Below are positions 1 to 9,193 of a stretch of DNA of 64,000 bases, piece by piece. Positions within the stretch are counted from its first letter, which is position 1. The number at the start of each line of letters is the position of its first letter. The translations under genes and the position numbers were made by a program. The DNA lies in the NCBI GenBank assembly GCA_027422505.1, contig JAPQWV010000018.1:15456001-15520000 (forward strand), in the 5' to 3' direction. The notes under the pieces were generated by a model, which worked only from the letters and a program-made list of their open reading frames with translations, searched no databases and was not told the DNA's origin. This DNA comes from Craterostigma plantagineum (taxonomy: Eukaryota > Streptophyta > Magnoliopsida > Lamiales > Linderniaceae).

Positions 1-615
1 CCTCCCCTAGGGCGTTGGTAGTTGATCATTCCCTTCGGGTGATTTTCCGCGCATAACTTCCCCCAGGGACTTCGGAGGAACTTCGGCCATTGTTTCCTTC
101 GGGTGACTTTCACGCGTGGTTTTCTCTTACGGACTTCAACCTTTATTCGCCTGGGCAGATCCCCAAGGGTTGTGGGTCTGCAGAAGAGCTAGTGTCCGGG
201 ATGTTCCGAAGGGAGCTTCCTCCTTACCTTAGGTCAGGGACTTGCCTTGTGTCAGGTTGGGGACTCCGGAGCATTCTTCCCCAGGTCGGGAATTTGCCCT
301 ATGTCAGGCTGGGAACTCCTGGGCATTCTTTCCCCGGTCGGGGATTTGCCTAATGTCAGGTTGGGGACTCCTCGGAATTCTTTCCCAGGTCGGGGATTTG
401 CCTTATGTCAGGTTGGGGCTCTGGGGCATTCTTCCCAGGTCGGGGATTTGCCCTATGTCTCGAGGGGACGAGGAGCGTCGCCCCTGTTGGGTCAGAGGCG
501 GGGTGTTCTTCCCGTTGGGGTAGTTTGGCAGGCGAAACGGGGGGGGGGGTGTCCTTAAGCTAGTTATGGTCGATTGAGTATTTCGCCGCATTGGGGGTGA
601 GAACCCGGGGTAACA
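1..615 (-). repeat. 3' LTR (partial) of the gag-only Ty3 element
   Basis: This stretch matches the 5' LTR copy at 5674-6286 with scattered substitutions and small indels; the G-run near 540-549 is longer here. The LTR edge is the TG at 614-615 (minus-strand TGTTACC), directly after the purine tract. The remaining 0.5 kb of the LTR is outside the window. Confidence 0.85.
231..465. repeat. About 53-bp tandem repeat inside the LTR
   Basis: Roughly four to five copies of a unit containing GGTCGGGGATTTGCC, TATGTCAGGTTGGGGACTC and GCATTCTT follow one another. The same array sits at 5907-6140 in the other LTR, so it is part of the LTR and not a chromosomal satellite. It lies in the 5' (U3) part of the LTR with respect to element transcription. 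Overlapping open frames here are by-products of the repeat and are not genes. Confidence 0.75.
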
Positions 616-630
616 ATAGTCCCCCCTTCG
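616..630 (-). other. Polypurine tract of the gag-only Ty3 element
   Basis: On the minus strand the sequence is GAAGGGGGGACTAT immediately followed by the LTR start TGTTACC. This is the expected plus-strand primer for reverse transcription and fixes the 3' LTR edge at 615. Confidence 0.75.
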
Positions 631-842
631 AATAGTCCAAAAGAGTATGTGAATTTTGGACGTGGTTTGGTAGCGGCGAAAAAATCGAGTTGACGGAATT
701 AAACTTCTAATTCTTAGAAGGTCTTTTAATCTTTTGGAGAAGTTTTTTTTGGCTGATATGCCACATCGTCTTCAACGCCACGTGTCGTCTTGCCGTTGGT
801 CACCACCGATGGGACGTTTGTGCGGGAGTTCTGGCGCCCTTT

Positions 843-905
843 CCCAGGTCAGGCCTTCAGGACGTTATTCCCAACTGGATGGGACTTTTCCTCCAGGTCG
901 GGTTT
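843..905. repeat. Isolated relic of the 49-bp monomer
   Basis: The stretch carries TTCAGGACGTTATTCCCAAC, TGGATGGGAC and CAGGTCGGG, the diagnostic parts of the 49-bp monomer arrayed at 1840-2580. It is separated from that array by about 0.9 kb of AT-rich sequence, so the array was once longer or has been interrupted. Confidence 0.6.
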
Positions 906-914
906 CAACAGGCC

Positions 915-1770
915 CGTAGCTCACGAAGTCGGGACCTGAGGCGATCCTCGAAATTCGGGCACTAAATTTTTTTTATGTAATTTTTAAATAACATACGTAG
1001 TCTAACATAAATTTAACCATAAATGTTAGTTATTTAAACCGTAAATTAAAAACCATCTAGGTGTTTTATAGGCATGGTTCGCCGTCGCGGATGCGGACGT
1101 TGATGCAGAAGCGTGCGATACAGATACGTTGCATTTTGCGAAGCGGTCGCGTACGATACGCACTTTTCTTAAAAAAATGTAAAATATATCAGCTTCTTTG
1201 CAACTATACTAGATTATATTTGTAAAGAGGTTAAAAACACATAATCAGTTTACATCACAATTCACATATGTATATTACAATTTTCTGTTATATTACACAT
1301 ATTTCAAAATTTTCTATTATATTACATATATTACAAATATTTTGAAAATTCTTATTAGTATTAAAAAGTCATTAAGAAAAAATGGAAAATAATGCAAGTC
1401 AAACATCAATAAGCATGTTCAAACGCGTATATTCAATAAAGTTAAACAATGTACGAAAATTTAAATAATAGAACTATAAGACTATCATAATATCTAGGCT
1501 AATAATAAAGAATTTAACGAGTTAAATAAACTTTCAAGCTATTCCTCTTTTTTTAAACTTCATTTACATTGCTTAATGTATTTGGACAATATATGTTATT
1601 TTCTATATTCTAACTAACAAAGGCTTGTTAAAAACTGGGCCAAACATTTGAAAAACTCAAGAATCATAAAATAGAATACCAGAGATGCCCTAATTAGTCC
1701 TCGTCTACCTCACGACACCTAATTTAAGAAGTTACGGACGAGATATATCCAACCGCGACAATATATAGGT
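915..1770. other. AT-rich spacer, no gene seen
   Basis: This stretch is AT-rich, unlike the GC-rich repeats on both sides, and has no convincing reading frame, LTR edge or terminal inverted repeat. It may be an old insertion into the 49-bp array, because monomers occur on both sides. A short patch at 1080-1165 is richer in CG dinucleotides. Confidence 0.4.
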
Positions 1771-1839
1771 ATGATAAATTTTTTTGGGCCCCTTCGAAAG
1801 CTGGGCCCGAGGCGACCGCCTCACTGGCCTTATGGAAGC

Positions 1840-2580
1840 TACGGCCCTGGGTTTCAAGGTGTTGCCGCTGCTGGATGGAGCCCTTTTCCCAATTCGGGCC
1901 TTCAGAACGTTATCCCCAGCTGGCTGGGACCTTTTCTTCAGGTTGGGGTTTCAGGGTATTGCCCCTGCTGGATGGAACCCTTTTCCCAGTTCAGGCCTTC
2001 AGGACGTTATCCCCAACTGGCTGGGACCTTTTCACCAGGTCGGGGTTTCATGGTGTTGCCCCTGCTGGATGGATCCTTTCCCCTAGGTCGGGATTTTCAG
2101 GGCGTGATCCCCAACTGGATGGGCCCCTTTTCCCAGTTCGGGCCTTCAGGACGTTATCCCCGACTTTTTCATCAGGTCGGGGTTCATGGTGTTGCCCCTA
2201 CTGGATGGAGCCTTTCCCCCAGGTCGGGATTTTCAGGGCGTTATCCCCAACTGGATGGGGCCCTTTTCCCAGTTCGGGCCTTCAGGACGTTATCCCCAAC
2301 TGGCTGGGACCTTTTCACCAGGTCGGAGTTTCAAGGTGTTGGCCCTACTGGATGGGGCCTTTTCCACAGGTCGGGATTTTCAGGGCGTTATCCCAACTGG
2401 ATGGTGCCCTTTTTCAGTTCGGGCCTTCAGGACGTTATCCCCAACTGGCTGGGACCTTTTCACCTGGTCGGAGTTTCAGGGTGTTGCCCCTACTGGATGG
2501 GGCCTTTTCCCCAGGTCGGGATTTTCAGGGCGTTATCCCCAACTGGATGGGACCCGACCTGGATGGAACCTTTTGATAGG
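1840..2580. repeat. 49-bp monomer array with three-monomer (about 147 bp) higher-order structure
   Basis: Successive blocks start at TTCAGG or TTCATGG and are close to 49 bp. Three monomer types alternate: A (ACGTTATCCCCAACTGGCTGG then AGGTCGG), B (TGTTGCCCCTACTGGATGG then GTCGGGATT) and C (GCGTTATCCCCAACTGGATGG then AGTTCGGGCC). The order A-B-C repeats about four times, and the leftmost part has a fused or lost monomer. One A copy near 2146-2180 has an internal deletion. The open frames across it exist because 147 is a multiple of three; I do not regard them as protein genes. Confidence 0.8.
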
Positions 2581-2734
2581 CGGGATGGGGTGTTGATTTA
2601 TCCGCGACCGGTCTGAGTATTTTGCCGCGTTAGGGTAACATATACCAATGGCAAAGTCCCTTGCCTTATGTCAGGGGCGTCCCCCTGAACCCAAGGGAAG
2701 ACTTAAGGGTCTTGAGGGAGAACTCTTTGGGGTG

Positions 2735-3645
2735 GATTGTGAGCTGCCTCTCGCAGAGGGATTCGGTGTGTGCAAGGTCTTCTCTTCCCATGGGGAAGAT
2801 TTCAGCCTCTCGCAGAGGGATACAGTGTGCGACGTTCCCGAAGGGAACAGTGAGCTGCCTCTCGCAGAGGGATTCAGTGTGCGCAAGGTCTTCTCTTCCC
2901 TTGTAAAAGATTTCAGCCTCTCGCAGAGGGATAAAGTTGGCGCGACGTTCCCGAAGGGAACAGTGAGCTGCCTCTCGCAGAGGGATTCAGTGTGCGCAAG
3001 GTCTTCTCTTCCCTTGGGGAAGATTTCAGCCTCTCGCAGAGGGATACAGTGTGCGCGACGTTCCCGAAGGAAACAGTGAGCTGCCTCTCGCAGAGGGAGG
3101 GAAGTTTAGCCTCTCGCAGACGGATACAGTGTGCGCGACGTTCCCGAAGGGAACAGTGAGCTGCCTTTCGTAGAGGGATACAGTGTGCGCGACGTCCCCG
3201 AAGGGAACAGTGAGCTGCCTCTCGCAGAGGGATTCAGTGTGCGCAAGGTCTTCTCTTCCCTTGGGGAAGATTTCAGCCTCTCGCAGAGGGATACAGTGTG
3301 CGCGACGAAGGGAACAGTGAGCTGCCTCTCGTAGAGGGATTCAGTGTGCGCAAGGTCTTCTCTTCCCTTGGGGAAGATTTCAGCCTCTCAGAGAGGGATA
3401 CAGTGTGCGCGACGTTCCCGAAGGGAACAATGAGCTGCCTCTCGCAGAGGGATACAGTGTGCGCAAGGTCTTCTCTTCCCTTGGGGAAGAATTCAGCCTC
3501 TCGCAGAGGGATACAGTGTGCGCGACGTTCCCAAAGGGAAAAGTGAGCTGCCTCTCGCAGAGGGATACAATGTGCGCATGGTCTTCTCTTCCCTTGAGGA
3601 AGATTTCAGCCTCTCGTAGAGGGATACAATGTGCGCGTTTAGTTT
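2735..3645. repeat. About 113-bp hairpin-rich tandem repeat
   Basis: About eight units repeat, several of them shortened. A full unit has two half-units, each carrying the perfect short hairpin CCTCTCGCAGAGG, separated by CTTCCCTTGGGGAAG (hairpin) and GTTCCCGAAGGGAAC (hairpin). Thus every 113 bp encodes four small stem-loops. Partial units near 3085-3200 and 3300-3320 show deletions at the hairpins. Reading frames here are repeat artefacts. The array lies inside the gag-only Ty3 element, between gag and the 3' LTR. Confidence 0.8.
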
Positions 3646-3855
3646 TTACCCGAGGGGAATAAGTGACCCCTGGGGTTTATGTCTCGGGAATAAATCTTCT
3701 ACCCGGGTCTTCATGTCTTTTAGTTGTTTTAAGTTTTCGCCCGAATCATCCTCGTATGAAAAAGAAGAAAGGGAATTGCATTAATAGTAGTGTCTAGCTT
3801 ACGTCCAAGTAATAAGGAAGCAAACTTGAAAAAACGATACTAAAAACCTAGGAAA
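3646..3855. other. Short region between repeat array and gag end
   Basis: No gene is visible. It contains short GC hairpin-like words (ACCCGAGGGG, ACCCGGGT) similar in style to those in the neighbouring array. Confidence 0.3.
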
Positions 3856-5096
3856 TTATGAGTATGCATAATGAGGGTACCCCCCTCTAGGGATAATATT
3901 TCCGGAGCTTGCGGGCGTTCCAGGGTCGGTCGAGTTGCTTCCCTTCGGTGACTTCGAGATAGTAGGAGGCTTGGGGCCCTGATCCCTAAGTGGGCTCCTC
4001 TTCCGATCTCGAGGAGAATTCTTTAGCTTTTTGTACTCAGGTTCTCTGGCATGGGATTCTACAACTCGGACGTATTTTTCCACTCGGGTCACCAGTTCTT
4101 CCACTGTCGTCGGGTACTTCTTGACTAAGGATCTGAACAGCTCCCCATCTCGAAGGCCGTGATGGAAGGCCCCAATGAGCAGTTCGGGTGCGGCGTTGGG
4201 TACCTCCATCTTTATCTGGTTGAACCGCCGAAGATAATCTCGCAGGCTTTCTCCCTCGACTTGCCTGATATTCAACAGCTTCACGGCTGAGGATGGACGC
4301 CTTCGGCTACTCGAGAAATGCTTCAAGAAAAGGCTAGTCAGGTCTTGGAAACTTTTAATCCCTCCTGGAGGTAATAGCGCAAACCATTGCTGGGCTCCTT
4401 TAGTTAACGTCGTGACAAAAAGGCGGCATTTGACAGCGTCGTTTAGTTGGTATAATGCTGCGTTCCCTTCGAAAGCGGCGAGGTGGTCCTCAGGGGCCCA
4501 GTTCCGTCGTATTTCCCCATTTCGAAGGTGCGGAAGTGCCCTGGCAGGGGGGCTGTTAAGACGTCGGGTGAAAATGGAGAGGCTCGGGGAACTAGCGGCG
4601 CTTCTGGCGGATTTACTAAGTCTTTGAGCTTACGGATCTCCTCCTTCAGATCTTCCAGTTCGGCTTCTCGTTGCCTAGCTCGCCTCTTCTTATTCTCGCG
4701 TACTTCCCTGAACTCTGAAGCCAATGTTTGATTTTCGTCCTCTTGCTCAACTGCGTTGGATGATACTTCATGCTCTCCGTTGGGTCCTGGCTGGTGATTC
4801 TCTCCCTCGTTTTGCCCAGGCGGGCGGTTTTCTCCTCCGTTTTGTCCGGGTGGGCGGTTTTCTCTTCCAGTCTGTCCAGGTGGGCGGTTGTCTCTTCCAT
4901 TCTGTCCAGGTGGGCGGTTATCTCTTCCATTCTGTCTAGGTGGGCGGTTTCTCCGATTCCTCTCCGCCATGAGTATCCCCACGTCAGTTGCTATCCTCCT
5001 CATTTCTTGCATCGTTTTAGCCATCACCACAGCGATTTCGGACAGGGTCGGCCCATTACCACTGGGCGGTGCTTGGTCGTTTTCGACAGTCACCAT
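3856..5096 (-). pseudogene. Ty3 retrotransposon gag, frameshifted
   Basis: The upstream frame starts with the ATG at 5096, about 50 bases after the primer-binding site, and runs to 4443. It has a helical segment with repeated Met and Arg, then at least seven tandem copies of an NRPPGQNG-type octapeptide, then a charged coiled-coil part ending near DLKEEIRKLKDL. Homology to the Ty3 gag core continues in another frame from about 4490 to 3856, with LLNIRQVEGESLRDYL, a Gln/Lys-rich helix, and a basic tail (RDRKRSPLRDQ). The switch of frame near 4445-4500 is a one-base-type frameshift in a run of G and C. No CCHC zinc knuckle is visible. With the frameshift the gene cannot make a full capsid protein. 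The octapeptide block is odd and has probably expanded by slippage. Confidence 0.75.
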
Positions 5097-5123
5097 ATTA
5101 AATTTCTACTAGAGAGAAACTAG

Positions 5124-5141
5124 TTCCCACAGACGGCGCCA
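5124..5141 (-). other. Primer-binding site of the gag-only Ty3 element
   Basis: On the minus strand TGGCGCCGTCTGTGGGAA follows the LTR end by a few bases. This string is common after the 5' LTR of Tat-like plant Ty3 elements. I do not assign the tRNA with certainty. Confidence 0.65.
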
Positions 5142-5147
5142 AATTGA

Positions 5148-6286
5148 TGCCGTCAAAAATTGACCTACCGCGAAAATGGACTAACGAGCTTTTCCCCGCC
5201 TGATTTCGGCCGTGCGCCGTGGCTGAGAACTGTTGGACAAGGTGAGTTTTGGGGGGTCGTTTGCCCTCTTGCCTTAGTCAAGAGGGTGGTTCTGTTTTAA
5301 GGCAGTGATGAAAGTATAGAATGGTAGATTAACGGTGTCTTATCAGATAAACGTACCCGAAATATGAGGTTCCCCGTGGCCTTTATAGTGTTGCGAAAGG
5401 CGTGCTTGGTCTTTGGCAGTTATTCCCCACGTTGAGCGTCCCTTGGCGGTTTCTTCCACGTCTTGGTGATCACGTGCGCGAGATTGGCGGAGGCCACGAT
5501 CTGATATTCACTGGACATCTTCTCTTGGGGCGTTGGTATGGGATGATTCCCTTCGGGCTTTTTCCGCACGCGGCCTTTCCCCTTAGTGCTTGGGCTCTCA
5601 CTGCGGTAGTTCCCTTCGGGATCTTTCTGTGCATCCCCGAGGGGAAATCTTCCCGACTTGATATCAATGGTCATCCTCCCCTAGGGCGTTGGTAGGAGAT
5701 GATTCCCTTCGGGTGATTTTCCGCGCATAACTTCCCCCAGGGACTTCGGAGGAACTTCGGCCATTGTTTCCTTCGGGTGACTTTCACGCGTGGTTTTCTC
5801 TTACGGACTTCAACCTTTATTCGCCTGGGCAGATCTCCAAGGGTTGTGGGTCTTCAGAAGAGATAGTGTTCGGGATGTTCCGAAGGGAGCTTCCTCCTCC
5901 TTACCTTAGGTTAGGGACTTGCCTTGTGTCAGGTTGGGGACTCCGGGGCATTCTTCCCCAGGTCAGGAATTTGCCCTATGTGAGGCTGGGAACTCCTGGG
6001 CATTCTTTCCCCGGTCGGGAATTTGCCTTATGTCAGGTTGGGGACTCCTCGAAATTCTTCTCCAGGTCGGGGATTTGCCTTATGTCAGGTTGGGGACTCT
6101 GGGGCATTCTTCCCAGGTCGGGGATTTGCCCTATGTCTCGAGTGGATGAGGAGCGTCGCCCCTGTTGGGTCAGAGGCGGGGTGTTCTTCCCGTTGGGGTA
6201 GTTTGGCAGGCGAAACGGGGGGGTCCTTAAGCTAGTTATGGCCGATTGAGTATTTTGCCGCATTGGGCTGAGAACCCGGGGTAACA
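5148..6286 (-). repeat. 5' LTR of the gag-only Ty3 element
   Basis: The LTR starts at 6286 (minus-strand TGTTACCCC) and ends at the CA complementary to 5148-5149, just before the primer-binding site; 5145 is an alternative end. It includes the 53-bp tandem array (5907-6140), several short hairpins such as TTCCCTTCGGG, and a TATA-like box near 5385. The bases just outside, AAGTA at 6287-6291, should be the target duplication, but the partner copy is left of the window. Confidence 0.8.
5382..5388 (-). promoter_or_regulatory. LTR TATA box
   Basis: The minus strand reads CACTATAAAGGCC. It lies about 900 bp into the LTR and about 240 bp before the LTR end, a normal place for the U3/R promoter. 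Confidence 0.5.
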
Positions 6287-6594
6287 AAGTACTGCGATTC
6301 TACATTGAAATCGCAAGTTATGGACAAGTCAGCAGTTCATCTCTCGGGCCAAATTGGACGATACCCATCGGTTCTGCGAGGAGATGGGAATTGGCCGCAC
6401 GGGCGCCGCTCGTCGTTGTGACTTTGAAAGCTATTTGCAGCTTAAGAGATTCTTCGTTCGAGGAGAACTTGTCTGGCTTCTTTCCGCTGCTTTCGAGCTT
6501 GATATGCTGCAAGCACGGTTCGGGTGAAGTTCAAACTGCATTGGCCGATATACTTAGCTCGTCTGTTGGTCCCGTTTTGCTGAAGTCTTGCTGA
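6287..6594 (+). pseudogene. C-terminal end of a BIG-type Sec7 ARF-GEF, cut off by an LTR insertion
   Basis: An open frame runs from the LTR edge to a TGA at 6592-6594. Its residues match the extreme C-terminus of plant BIG proteins (brefeldin A-inhibited guanine-nucleotide exchange factors): RFYIEIASYGQ, then IPIGSARR, LAARAPLVV, LKAICSL, FFPLLSSLI and HGSGEVQTALADIL, ending SSSVGPVLLKSC. BIG proteins are about 1,700 residues and load GTP on ARF GTPases at the trans-Golgi network; this is only their last 100 residues. The reading frame is open right up to base 6287, so the retrotransposon sits inside the coding exon. The rest of the gene, if it survives, should be left of the window. As it stands the gene is interrupted. 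Confidence 0.8.
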
Positions 6595-6925
6595 TCAATT
6601 ATTTGGTGGTTTTGCGTTTCTGTGAGTCTCTGAATGCAAGTCGAGTGGTAAGCAGAAGGTTTGTTTGGGTTATAACTTTTGTCATGGAGAGTTCTGAGGG
6701 GCTGCTGCACACTGTGTTGTTTGTACTTTGTAGTATGATAGGAAGGCTGTTTATTTCTATTTTATTACTCCGTTGTTACTAATTTTAGGTTTTGTACAAG
6801 GAAAACATTGTTGAGTTCAGCTATATATTTGATGTTTCATGTTGATGTTGTAGACCTACTTAGTAAATCACTTTATTTAAATATTTATATAATATATATT
6901 TCTACGTCATTCAACATTTCAGTTT
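6595..6925 (+). other. Former 3' UTR and flank of the BIG gene
   Basis: There is no further coding sequence in frame. The stretch becomes AT-rich toward the foldback element at about 6926 and is presumably the 3' untranslated region and downstream flank of the broken ARF-GEF gene. Confidence 0.4.
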
Positions 6926-8380
6926 GAGAAATCTACACATAACTCCCTAATCCCAAACTATTAATCAACTAACTCCCCCTTCCCATTCATTTATCATAAA
7001 CTCCTCATTTCAAACTTTTATATCACATAGCTACATAATGGACGATTTTAGCCTTATAAAAACAACAATATTACCAAAAAACCTGTCAACACCCACGGAC
7101 ACCCTACCCAAAATTTGTAGTACCAATATACGTATTCTTGTAATACCATATAGATGTTCGTGGTACCATACCATGGTACTATTCCGTGAGATAATGTAGT
7201 ACCATACGTAGTTATTTGTAGTACCTTTTCTGTACCATTTGCTTAACCATCGCAACTCCTACCCTAAATTGTACCCACGGACCCCTACCCAAAACTTGTA
7301 CTACCAATATACGTATTCTTGAAGTACCAATGTATAGATGTTCGTGGTACCATACCGTTGTATCATTCCGTGAGATAATGTAGTACCATACGTAGGTTAT
7401 TTATAGTACCCTTTTCTCTACCATTTGCTTAACTATCACAACTCCTACCCTCAAATTGTAGGACAAATATACATATATTTGTAGTACCAATATACAGATG
7501 TTCGTGGTACCGTATCTTAATCTAGAGTGATACCATGAGTAGGTTACTTGTAGTACCAATATCTATGGCAATCGTCACGGACCAAAAATAATTCAGATGA
7601 CCGAAAATTCCTTACCCAAACTTGAAGTACCAATATACGTATGGTTGTGGTACCAATGTATAGATGTTCGTGGTACCATAACGTGATATAGTGTGGTACC
7701 ATACGTAGGTTACTTGTGGTATCTTTTTTCGGTACCATGTGCTCAGCACAAGTAACCTACGTATGGTACCACACTAGCTCACGGTATGGTACCGCGAACA
7801 TCGATACACTGGTACTACAAACAGACGTATATTGGTACTTCAAGTTTTGGTAACGAATTTTTCGACGCCATCCGAATTTTTTTCGTCGTGACGGTTACCG
7901 TAGATATTGGTACTACGAGTAACCTAATCTTGGTATCACACTAGCATATAATACGGTACACGAACATCTATATATTGGTACTAAAAAAATCGTCCATGGG
8001 CTCACGGGACGGTACGACAAACATCTATATATTGGAACTACAAACATACGTATATTGGTACTACAATTTTGGGTAAGGGTGGTCCGTGGGTGTTGACAGG
8101 TTTTTTAGTACCACGAACATTTGTGTATTGGTACTACAAAAATCGTCCATGAGCTCACGGGATGGTACTACAAACATGCGTATATTGGTACTACAAGTTG
8201 GGGTGAGGGCGTGGAAATTAATAGAGGGGGCAAAATCGTCCATGAGGTACTACAAACATACGTATATTGGTACTACAAAAATATAGGGTAAAATCGTCCA
8301 TGGGGAGTTATGTGTAAGATTGTTTTGATTTAGGAGTTTGTTAATAAATTATATGGAATGAGGAGTTATGTGTAAGAAAA
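6926..8380. mobile_element. Foldback element with GTACCA-word array
   Basis: The two ends carry inverted TACACATAACTCC (left at 6934, right complement ending at 8373). Inner arms are also inverted: CCTGTCAACACCCACGGAC at about 7080 pairs with GTCCGTGGGTGTTGACAGG at about 8080. The turning point is near 7735, where GTGGTACCATACGTAGGTTAC faces its own complement across a short loop. Left-arm sequence is dominated by GTACCA and AGTACCAATATACG words, right-arm by their complement. No transposase frame exists. The end sequence matches the ends near 58865 and 34200, so it is a family. I could not find a clean target duplication, so the exact edges are approximate. Confidence 0.65.
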
Positions 8381-8573
8381 TAGGGGGAAGGGGATTTAAC
8401 GAAAGGTACCCCATTTCGTTTTAGGAAAATTGCACAATTATATGTAGTCTATATCTGCTCTGAGGCAGGAGGCAAGGTTTTGAGACTTGCTCTTCCACAA
8501 TCAAGGTTACCGGCCGGTTCTGAACGGACCGGTCAAAAATCCGATCCTGTTTCGGTCCGGTCTTTTTTTCTAA
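8381..8573. other. Spacer between two foldback elements
   Basis: No gene is seen. The end of it (8510-8570) has inverted CCGGTCC words typical of decayed MITEs; a similar patch occurs at 25310-25410 in opposite orientation. Confidence 0.3.
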
Positions 8574-8819
8574 GGGTAAATTGCCTATCAGTACCTTTCA
8601 AAGATTAAACTTCCTCTTAAATACCCTGAAATTATTTATTCCAATCATTACCCATCTGCGGAAAGTTTCATGTTTAATACCCCAAATGCCTAAAATGACG
8701 ATAATAACTGTTCTTGAACGATTTAAAAAACTTCCACATTATTATATCACATGTCGTCAAAATCATACCACCACATCAAGTAGCTATACTCAATGTTAAA
8801 GATACAATTCTACCAATAA

Positions 8820-9193
8820 AAACGGAGATTATACAAATTGTTCTCTTTATTATATAAGATTATTATACCAATTGTTATCAGTATTATAGCAACGAATAGT
8901 GTTATTATTATTTTATATACGAATTACGATATGCACGCTATACCACGAAAGACAAAAATTATACCAACAAAAAGAAAGATTATACCAACAAAGTCATTTA
9001 TTATATTAATAACTTTCCAGTCAAGGCCGACATTATACCAACTGTCTTAGTTATTCTTCTCGAAGAAAAATACCACGAAAGATAAAAAGTAAACCAACAG
9101 AGGAAAATATTGTACCAACAAAGTCATTTATTATATTATTATTTTCCATCCAATTTCTAAAAGTCATACCAATAAACGCCGACATTATACCAA
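8820..9193. repeat. Left part of the TTATACCAA repeat array
   Basis: TTATACCA, ATACCACGAAAG and ACCAACAAAG words recur, in the same unit structure as 21087-21700. The Athila element breaks this array in the middle of a unit (GACATTATACCAA at 9193 continues at 21087 after the duplicated ACCAA). Confidence 0.7.

Larger units (their letters stand above)
1..6286 (-). mobile_element. Non-autonomous gag-only Ty3 LTR retrotransposon (LARD-like), left end outside window
   Basis: The element reads right to left: 5' LTR (5148-6286), primer-binding site, a frameshifted gag (5096-3856), then about 3.2 kb with no pol, a purine tract (616-630) and the start of the 3' LTR (615 down past base 1). Bases 1-615 match 5674-6286 closely, which proves the LTR pair. 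The LTR begins TGTTACCCCGGG on the minus strand. No protease, reverse transcriptase or integrase frame lies between gag and the purine tract; the space holds two families of GC-rich tandem repeats instead. It must have moved with enzymes supplied by a relative. The gag resembles the Tat-like branch of plant Ty3 elements. The left boundary and left target duplication lie outside the window. Confidence 0.85.

Noticed and set aside
1771..2616. A 281-codon open frame and several overlapping long frames
   Set aside because: They run through the 49-bp higher-order repeat in all plus frames at once, which is expected from a 147-bp period free of stops. No domain or start context supports a gene.
2735..3645. 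CRISPR-like alternation of repeat and spacer
   Set aside because: The whole 113-bp unit repeats with no unique spacers, and the setting is a plant retrotransposon.
2648..3662. Open frames across the 113-bp repeat
   Set aside because: The residues repeat with the DNA unit and shift frame with each indel. They sit inside a retrotransposon on its antisense strand.
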